A stretch of DNA of 64,000 bases from assembly GCA_032164245.1 (NCBI GenBank), contig JAVMKO010000001.1, positions 285,641,041 to 285,705,040 on the forward strand, given 5' to 3'. Positions 56,355-64,000 of the stretch are shown here, piece by piece (position 1 is the stretch's first letter; each line of letters opens with the position of its first letter). The stretch comes from Sternotherus odoratus (taxonomy: Eukaryota > Chordata > Testudines > Kinosternidae). The position numbers were made by a program, and so were the translations under genes. The notes under the pieces are model-generated. The model had not been told where the DNA came from. It searched no databases and saw only the letters and a list, made by a program, of their open reading frames with translations.

Positions 56355-58021
56355 TATCTATAGCTGTCTATAAAATGGTGAGGTTTTTTTTTTTAAAAAA
56401 AAAAAGTAAGATCATAGGTGGGGTTGGTTTTTTTTTTTTTTTTTTTGGTAAAAGAACCAAACTATCATCAATTCTGATCAGTATTAAATCAAAATTGAAG
56501 TAGATAATTTTTAAGCATGAACCAAGTACCATCAGCTACAGTTCAACTTGTGTTTAAAAAGCCTCTTAAAAGCAAATAGCAACATTTTGCTGAAGGCATC
56601 CATGCCAATAATGTTGAAGGAATTTCCCAAGTGGAAAAATATTTTTCTAATCTAAATAGCTCTGTAAATAACTACTGTGGCATTTGGGTTTTTCCACTGA
56701 TCATGGACTTAGCACAATATACACAATTTTAGCTGAGACCCTCCTGTTTAAATGTCTGACTCTCACAGCCACAATGATGACAGAATGATGCATTGCTTGT
56801 TGATAAGGCACAAATAGTGAAATACATATTTAGCTATTGCATCATAGAAAATGCACCATTTTCTAAGACTGTCTTCCTTTGAGTTTTATGGGGGTAATGT
56901 CCTATTTTGAAAAGGAAAGATACTAGTATCAAAGTGCCAAACTGAGAATCAAACTACCACAAGTATTTGGCTTTTCTATGGTATTCAGGTTTTTGTTGCC
57001 AAGACAGCTAAAATGTGTTGAGTAAGAACAGTGTAAGGAATGTCTTTTGTGTGACAAGGATGAATGAATGTATAAAGTGCCACAGTTTATTTGTAACTTA
57101 AGTTTTGTACTCGGTGAAAATTTGCTTACACATATATCTGTATGTATGTAAATGGTTTTAAATGATTGCTTAGTTTGTATTAATCAAAATTAATACAAAG
57201 AAGTTGCAGAGATGCCAAAGGTTGGCAGCCCCAAGGAGTGAGACTTTCCCTGTGGTGTGTGACGTATTCCTTAAGTCATGGACACTCATCTTTGGTCTTA
57301 GTCCAGGTTTTTAATCCAACCAGTATTTAATATTTATTTTAAAATGTACATAGCCTTTCATATGCAATATTAAGCGATGTCCTAATTCAAACCAATGGAT
57401 TTTAATAAAAATAATTAATTGCTGGTTGGAATAACCACTTGGATGGTCGGTGAGCCCTTGAAGACCAGAGTTAATAACCCTCGCTTTAGTGGACAGAACA
57501 AGAGGAATATTCAAAAATTAACAGTTTTTACATAAAACCTAACAAAAAAACTTTTTATCAATAAAATGTTTATTTTGTATATCACTTTTGTCATAGTGAT
57601 CATCCATTTGAAAAACACTTTATGGTACAAATATTATTTGGTTTGTATATTATTGCTCATATTACAATTACAGCAAACTAAAATAATCAGATGCCAAAAT
57701 AAATAAATGCAAAATAAAGTAATTAAAATAAAACGCAACCAAACAATACATTAAATGAAAGATTCAAATTAATTAAATTACATTATTTTTTATAAACAAA
57801 CCATATATAAAGGGTTCAGATTCCACACTGCTTTTTAATATCTAGATTGGTTTCACATTTTATTCATATGCTTTGTTATATTGCCATGTGGCCCCCTTTG
57901 CTATTTTTATAACTTGAAATGTGGTGAAGGATTTGTAAGGTCACTTGGATAACAGAGGACTGTGTCCTATCTAGGCCAAGGTTTGGTCTAAATGGTGTTT
58001 TATTTTTTCGAACAAGACAAA
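56355..58021. other. AT-rich intergenic stretch
   Basis: Long T and A runs, no gene. It sits between the hAT and Harbinger elements. No confident repeat identification. Confidence 0.45.
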
Positions 58022-58309
58022 ACAGGGCTTTGTCTACACTACGACATTAGGTCAGATTTAATAAAGCTGACCTGTAATCTCCGATTTTACAAAGTCGATG
58101 GTATATGTCCCCACTATGCACATTCCGTTTGCCGAGCGCATCCCCCCGCTGCGGGGAGCCCGGCGGGAACTGTCAACCCCCCCCTCTCCGCTCCTGCCCG
58201 CCGCCCGCCTGGCTCCTGGGGGGGGGGTTGACAGCTCCCGCCGGGCTCCCCGCTGCGGGGAGCCGGGCAGCCGGGTTGATAGCTCCCGCCCGGCTCCCCG
58301 GGGCAGGAG

Positions 58310-58406
58310 CCGGCAGCCCCCAATAACGGATTTCGGATGCATCGGGAAATTTTGTCCGTTGCATCCGAAGTCCGTTAAATAGGGGTCCGTTAAATCGAGG
58401 GTTTGC
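58310..58406. mobile_element. Tigger/pogo-like terminus
   Basis: Read on the minus strand, 58406 downward gives CAGCAAACCCTCGATTTAAC, very like Tigger (mariner/pogo) termini, next to TA. Repeated TCCGTTAAAT motifs occur inside. The other terminus was not found; GC-rich material at 58130-58310 may belong to the same element. Confidence 0.5.
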
Positions 58407-59495
58407 TGTAGTTGTGAGCATCACAAACACCTTGCGCATCATCCTGCAGTATTTGTGGAGTCTAGCCAGGAGCAAGAATGTCTGTGCGGAAGGATGTGAG
58501 GCCACTCAAATAGCTGTGCTGGAAGCCATGAAACTGAGCTATTCGCACCTACTGGCAGTGGCAGCTGGGCTTGTTCACACAGTGGAATGCTGCTTTTGGG
58601 CCAGGGAAACAAGCACAGACTGATGGGACCACATTGTGATGCAGGTCTGGGATAAGGAGCAGTGGCTGCATAACTTTCGAATGTGGAAGGCCACTTTCAT
58701 GGAACTTTGCGAGTTGTTTTTCCCCAGCCCTGAAGTGCAGAAATACCAAAATGAGACCTGCTCTGAATTGAGAAGCAAGTGATAAACCTGTGGAAGCTTG
58801 CAATGCCAGATTGCTACTGGTCAGTCAGGAATCAGTTTGGAGTGGGTATATCTCCCGTGGGGGCTGCTGTGATCCAAGTAGCCAGGGCAATCAATTCACT
58901 TCTGCTAAGAAGGGTAGAGACTCTGGGATACGTGCAGGACCTGGTGGATGGCATTGCCGTGATGGGGTTCCCTGTGTGGGGCAACAGATGGAATGCACAT
59001 CCCTATCTTAGCACCAGACCACCTTGCCAAAGAGAACATAAACCGGAAGGCTACTTCTCAATGGTGTTGCAAGCGCTAGTGGATCACAGGGGCCATTTCA
59101 CTGACGTCAATATGGGAGGTCGGGAAAGGTACATCCTTACAAACTGGAACTTTCTTCCTAGACCAGAAAATTTCCATTGGTGATGTTGAAATACTAATAA
59201 TTATCCTTGGAGCCCCAGCCTACCCGTGGCTCATGAAGCCGTACCCAGGCAGCCTGGACAGCAGTAAGGAGCAGTTCAATCATAGGCTGAGCAAGTGCAG
59301 AATGGTGGTAGAATGTACCTTTGGATGTCTAAAGGGGCACTGGTGCAGTTTAGGTTAGACCTCACCGAAAGCAATAATCCTATTGTTGTTGCTGCTTGCT
59401 CTGTTCTACATAATATCTGTGAAAGTAAGGGGGAAAAGTTTCTGGCAGGGTGGGGGGTTGAGGCAGATCACCTGGCTGCCAATTATGAGTAGCCA
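58400..59495 (+). pseudogene. Harbinger (HARBI1-like) transposase remnant
   Basis: Broken into several frames. The segment at 58779-59183 contains SVRNQFGVGISPVGAAVIQV, a Harbinger helix-turn-helix-like motif, and EGYFSMVLQALVDHRGHFTDV, which carries one of the DDE-fold catalytic Asp positions. The region between them, where GxLDGTHI would be expected, is scrambled by a frameshift. A further segment at 59295-59492 has the C-terminal NNPIVVAACSVLHNICESKG motif. It cannot encode an active enzyme. Confidence 0.75.
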
Positions 59496-59811
59496 GACAC
59501 CAGGGCAATAAGACAAGCACTTCGAGGCGCCCTGTGTCTGACAGGCTTTGCAAAACAGTTTCATGAATGATCCAACACTGATGTGACATTTCTATGTGTT
59601 TCTTACCAACCTACCCCCTTTTTCGTATGTATGGCCCTGTAAACCTAATCCCAGTGAATAAAGAGCTCTTGCACTCAGTTCATGCTTTTTTATTATGCTA
59701 AAAAACACTGAACAGGGACAGCAATTAATAGCAGTGATAACCAGGTAAGGGCAAGGACACAGAGCTTATTACAACTGCACTGTCTAGCATTCAAAACTGG
59801 GGGAATGACAG

Positions 59812-60975
59812 TTATCTGCTCCATGAACCATCCCCTGGAGCGGAGTTCAAGGGATAACCGTGCTTCTCCCCTCCCCCCCCCCCCCAGCCTTCTAGGACAC
59901 GTGGTGAGGAGGGCAGTTGGCTCATCATTGGGTGAAACGGGACTCTAAGGTCTGGCTGACTTTCCTGCACCTCAGCCAGAAGCCCCAACATGTCTGTTTG
60001 CTCCCGTGTAAACCGCAACCTCTCCTCTTGTGTGTTATGCTCTTGTTCCCTGTTTGTTTTCCTGCCCTCTTGGTTGCTGCGTATGTTTTCTGGGAGCGTG
60101 AGTCTCCATGTATTCAGCTGGGCCCTGTCAGCCTTGGAGGAACATATCAAATCACAAAACGTCTTCCCTTGTCCACTTTTTTCACCTTCTAATCTGGGAC
60201 AGCCTTTGTGCTGGAGCAGAGGAAACCCCCAGAGAAAATGTTGCAGCTGCAAGGAGAAGCATACCTTGTTGAAAACAACAGGTTAACAGTTGCAATGAAT
60301 GAACCAATTCTCAGCATTAAATACGTTCCCTCAGGTACTCAGCCAAGTTTTGTGTTTTAAAAGAAGAGCCTGCTAGTGAGGTACACCACCTGGCATAGCG
60401 CTGGGCAGCAGATTTCAGTTTGCAGGCAGGCACGGTGAGCACACATGAAAGGGTAGGCAGAGTGAGGGCACACCCGGGAAAATTTTTTAGTGGGGAAACT
60501 CTTGACACTCAAACAGGCTTTACCAGGGAGCACCCTTTGCATGGCTGCACTGGCCACCATTGTATCCCAATTGTTCTACCTCAGATTAAACATTAACCAC
60601 CATTGCATTTAACCCCTGTAGTGTTATTACAAGTGTGCACTTACCAGAGGCGTCTTCTCTGCCACCACAGTCCCACACCAGGGGGATTGGCTCCAGAGTT
60701 AGGAAAAGGTCCTGGCTTTTGGGGAGAATGGATCCTCTGCTTGCCTGCTGCACATTCTCCTCCTCCTTAACAATGTCCTCCTTGTTGTCCCTGGGAGGTA
60801 TCCACAGGAGTATTGGGATACTGGTGGGGTTCTTTGAGCAGCTGCATGTGTGTGCCCCCGAGGTACAGCGCGTCACAGAGAGGAGTGTGTGTGTGGGGAA
60901 CATCCTACTCCCAAGGAAAACATCTAGCACTGGAGTGGGGCACACAGAAAACGCCCCCTGCAAGAGCACTGGCAT
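59812..60975 (-). pseudogene. Myb/SANT-like partner protein of Harbinger, remnant
   Basis: Minus-strand fragments resemble the second protein of vertebrate Harbinger elements, which helps bring the transposase to the nucleus and DNA. 60975-60586 carries an acidic stretch followed by QQASRGSILPKSQDLFLTLE. 60252-59812 carries KADRAQLNTWR and REQTDMLGLLAEVQESQ, the C-terminal coiled-coil-like tail. The Myb domain itself was not recognised; it would lie above about 60975 and may be lost. Confidence 0.6.
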
Positions 60976-61050
60976 TAGTGACTCCTGCTTTGTGTGGGGG
61001 GAGGAAGTGGAGGAGGGAGGCTAGAGCCAGTCTCGGGGTCCCCCCCTGTG

Positions 61051-63044
61051 TATTTGCATAGATGATAAAAGGGCTGTGTGACGGGCACCAGACCTGGACT
61101 ATGTAATGGCAGGGCATGCTGAGCACTCCAGGCTGGTTAGCAGCATGCAGAATGGGGGTTCCTTACCCTCACCATACAGCTTCCTTTCTGCAGAGGCTGC
61201 TCCTGCTGCCCGAGGTAGCAAATGCTTGGAGAGTGGGGAATGTGTCTCCCTGCTGCCTGGGGCTGACAAATTCTTGTGCAACCTTCTGCCAGCAGCTAGG
61301 TTTTGGTTGCTGCATGGGGCAGCAGCATTGTGTTTTCAGGCAGCCTCTTCTGCTTCAGGCCTCACAACCAGCTGAGACAGCCAGCACCTCAACAGTACAC
61401 CGAGCACCCCAGGAAGAAAAGGGACCAAGTGAGGCAGGGACTAGAAACCATCATGATGGGGTCTTGGCTGGTGCATCTGTCCCACAGGGAAAGGCACTGC
61501 TCTCTCCTGCAGGGGCACACCATCTATGGCTTTCACATCTATGTACATGCTCACGTTATTGGTGTGTTCCACTCGCTGGCTGTTCTGAATAGTTCTGTCC
61601 TGTGCAGACAGCACCAGGGGCAGAGATTACACTTTTGCAGTGTGGAGGTCACTTGACACTTACTCACAAGGCAGCTGGTTGGACTCTTGGGCTGAAGAGG
61701 ATCACCAGGTTTTAGGTGGTGCTGTTCAAGTAGGTAAAGAACTTGATTTTTTTTTCCTGTTCACTTTTTTTTTAAAAAATCTAATTTTGTGCTTTACGGT
61801 GTAGCTGAGCCTGTGTGTTTTCTCTCTCTAATACAGTATGTCTGTCTAGGATCCACAGATGGGATAAGGCTGGCAGAACATCCCTGCAGGCTCCTCACTA
61901 TGGCCCAGCCATTTCACTTCATCACCTAGCGGGGTAGGATCCCCAGAAGTGGGAAGAACTCTTGGTCGGTGTCAGAGTGCCACAGGGAGTAGGAGAAGGT
62001 AGAGAGGAAAGATGGTCTGTCTGTGGTTAAGATGCCTCTGTCCCAGAGGAGAAATCTGGGTTCTATGTCTGTCTGTCTACCACAGACTTCCTGGCACTGA
62101 ACCACTACCCGCCCTGCACAGATGGAGAATGACTCTGCTCTGCCGCATGGGCTGCTGAAGATCAGACTGTGAATGGGTATATCACTGAGCACAACTGAAA
62201 AGCTTCCTTTCAAGTGGAGTTGTTTGGGGACATGAGGGAGCCTTGGGATGGGTCGACTAATGACTTTTCTTTTTCAGCTTTTGGAAACACTGCAGTGCCA
62301 ATATGTTCAGCTTCTAAGAGGGAGGAAGCAGCTCCTGCTAACTGAGTGACCCTTTTAGCCAATTAGAGAAACAGCGAGGGGCTTCAAGGTCTTTGGGCAG
62401 GAGATGAGTAGCTACAATGTGGGGGCCATGAGGCAGGGTAGAGAAATGAGGGAGAGATTTTCAGAGCTACATGGGGCAGATGGAATGTCCATACTGAAAA
62501 TAAAGGAAAGATTTGGAACAGGTATAGATCTGTCTTTACACACTGCTGTCAAGCAGCTCTCAGTGGCTGAGTTTTCTTTTGATGACTGAAAAAAAATTGA
62601 AGGCCCAGGGACAGTAGATGCCTTCCACTAGCCAGTCAGAGGAGTCAGTAGGAGACTTTTCATTATTTCAGGGGACTGAATATGGTTCCTGGTGCCAAGA
62701 CAGGTGCATTAGAAATATCAATGACCTCCCTCAAAGAGACAGCTAAAAGGGTAGCAGAGAGGGAACTGAATGCAGGTCATCTGATGTCTAGCTCCGGTCA
62801 CAGTACCTAATGTTTTCAAATGAATTTATTCCCTCATGTGACATATTTCCTAACAGGTCCTAAAACAGCAAAGTCAGCCTTCCACAAAAGGATTTCACTG
62901 AAAGCAGAATCCAGGGCCTGTGTTTCGAACAAAGCAGGAGAGAGAGCCCTAGGAATTCACCACTCTCTGGGGAAGATGCAATTATTGGCTAGACAAGCCT
63001 TTGTTTGAATAGGCTTGAAAAGTAAGATTGCATAGCCTGTCTAT
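61051..63044. other. Intergenic stretch next to DDIAS
   Basis: 61051-62300 may be the missing right part of the Harbinger element but shows no clear Myb domain or terminus. 62300-63044 is plain sequence. ORFs here are short or overlapping on several frames. Confidence 0.4.
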
Positions 63045-63308
63045 TAACATTAACTTTTATTTTATATTTTTTTAGCTTGGTCATTTCATCCATAAGAAAA
63101 TAAAGTGACAGCAGGGTCCTGTGTTCCCCAACCTCCAAGCAGGACAAGAGACGTTGCAGCTCCCCATAATTCATCTTAAATGAGGCAATGCCAATAGGCA
63201 TATGAATAATTAAACTCTTTTTAAATGGCCCTTTTCCTTCTCTGGTAATGCTGGCACTCTTCCAAAAATTAAACAAAATGAAAGTAATGTTTTCCCAAAG
63301 CCACATAC
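63045..63308 (-). other. DDIAS: Probable DDIAS 3' UTR with AATAAA on the minus strand
   Basis: This follows the DDIAS stop codon on the minus strand. TTTATT at 63056-63061 reads AATAAA on the minus strand, about 250 bases after the stop, and is a plausible poly(A) signal. No repeat is recognised in the interval. Confidence 0.45.
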
Positions 63309-64000
63309 TTAGAAATAATATTTTTCTGTAAACAGTTCAGGAGACCAGCTAACTGCCTCATCCAGTCCACCCGTGAAAGTTGCACATGAGTGGCTCTTCT
63401 GGGTTTCAGAGCAGGCACAAGTTCCAGAGACTGCATCTTTTAGAAACAAGGCCTTAGCAGCATTTGCAGGTATAGGAGTTGTTGGAATTCCAGCTCTACT
63501 CATAGGATTTAATTTTCTGCTTCTTAAACATGGATCAGTTCTTGACTTTCCACTGTTGGCATTGTTTGCAGTAGTAGTTTTTTTGTCAATGGGTTTGCAG
63601 ATAGCTGGGCTCCTGGCTTGCAGTCCAACTGTTTTTAAATTAGAAAATGCAACTGGCTGTAACAATTTTGTTGCTGATGGAGGGATCCATTCTTTAGAGT
63701 CATTCTCTGGCACCTCGCTGTTGATAAAAGACTGCTGTGAAACAGACTTATTGATGGCTGTGTTACTTGATCTTTGGGGTTTCAGAAACTTGGTGGTAAG
63801 TTGTCTTAATAAAGTATTTTTAAAAGAAGGCCTAGACTGTTTACATTTGCAGGGGATTTTAGTAGGACTTTTAGATGTCAATTTTGGGAGAACTGATTCT
63901 CTCCTCCTCTGGGATCTGAATTTTTGAATAGGTCTTGCAACAGGAGTTGATTGTGAATAAGGAACAAAATTCTGGGTATCTACCAGATCAAGTTCTGAAT
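63309..64000 (-). CDS. DDIAS: DDIAS (DNA damage-induced apoptosis suppressor), C-terminal part of last coding exon, partial
   Basis: A minus-strand frame of about 230 codons is open from the window edge (64000) to TAA at 63309-63311. The product is rich in Ser, Lys and Pro and looks disordered. It contains KEWIPPSATK followed by a hydrophobic stretch, and ends near SWSPELF. These match, from memory, the conserved C-terminal NEWVPP-like and WSPELF motifs of DDIAS (C11orf82/noxin), an OB-fold protein that promotes survival after DNA damage. The catalogued TTG start at 63881 is not a real start, because the frame continues upstream out of the window. Position supports the call: in human 11q14 DDIAS lies next to RAB30 in convergent orientation, as here. 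The OB-fold N-terminus is outside the window. Confidence 0.78.
   Translation of the reverse strand, partial: SELDLVDTQNFVPYSQSTPVARPIQKFRSQRRRESVLPKLTSKSPTKIPCKCKQSRPSFKNTLLRQLTTKFLKPQRSSNTAINKSVSQQSFINSEVPENDSKEWIPPSATKLLQPVAFSNLKTVGLQARSPAICKPIDKKTTTANNANSGKSRTDPCLRSRKLNPMSRAGIPTTPIPANAAKALFLKDAVSGTCACSETQKSHSCATFTGGLDEAVSWSPELFTEKYYF

Larger units (their letters stand above)
58022..61050. mobile_element. Decayed autonomous PIF/Harbinger transposon with two convergent genes
   Basis: The left end resembles Harbinger termini (GGGCTTTGTCTACACTACG at about 58024). A HARBI1-like transposase remnant follows on the + strand (58400-59490), with an AATAAA near 59659. A Myb/SANT-like partner remnant lies on the - strand (59812-60975). 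This two-gene layout is characteristic of the superfamily. The right terminus was not located. A Tigger-like terminus (58310-58405) lies between the left end and the transposase. Confidence 0.7.

Noticed and set aside
1..64000. CRISPR arrays, bacterial operons, rRNA or tRNA genes
   Set aside because: No regularly spaced repeat-spacer array, and no recognisable rRNA or cloverleaf tRNA gene was seen; the window is vertebrate nuclear DNA.

Overview
This is a nuclear genome window from a vertebrate, most likely a reptile and probably a turtle. The evidence is one spliced amniote gene (RAB30), the end of a second (DDIAS), and dense CR1 LINEs, hAT and Harbinger transposons, a DIRS retrotransposon, CORE-SINE/MIR-like pieces and solo LTRs. 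The clade is inferred from repeat content. The gene calls rest on protein motifs and splice sites visible in the sequence.

Genes. RAB30 lies on the + strand. Its four coding exons (26401-26493, 29516-29599, 38769-38952, 41379-41629) join in frame to 203 codons plus stop, with GT/AG at every internal boundary and all five GTPase motifs. A 3' UTR of about 1.6 kb ends near an AATAAA at 43233. The first 26.4 kb is probably RAB30 intron 1, with the promoter and 5' exon upstream of the window. At the right edge, the last coding exon of DDIAS lies on the - strand (64000-63309) and runs off the window. RAB30 and DDIAS are convergent, as in the human 11q14 neighbourhood.

Mobile DNA, left to right. 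1-16 kb: hAT-type non-autonomous elements, a long palindromic MITE, two related Harbinger-like MITEs in opposite orientation, foldback insertions, and a likely LTR. 16.17-22.19 kb: a nearly complete DIRS-type tyrosine-recombinase retrotransposon on the - strand, with inverted terminal repeats and the diagnostic internal complementary region. 22.5-36.4 kb: MITEs, four hAT-type non-autonomous elements (two nested), L2 and CR1 fragments, a solo LTR. 43.6-53.6 kb: more hAT elements with perfect 8-bp duplications, CR1, an APE-endonuclease LINE fragment, a foldback insertion and a solo LTR. 53.99-56.35 kb: an autonomous hAT (Charlie-like) element with transposase, TIRs and a perfect 8-bp duplication. 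58.0-61 kb: a decayed autonomous Harbinger element with transposase (+) facing a Myb/SANT-like ORF (-).

The best candidates for unusual biology are the DIRS element, whose internal junction records its circular intermediate; the foldback insertions with 9-13-nt duplications, one of which carries a hammerhead-ribozyme-like core; and the lightly damaged hAT transposase copy. Most other long reading frames are GC-rich shadows inside transposons.
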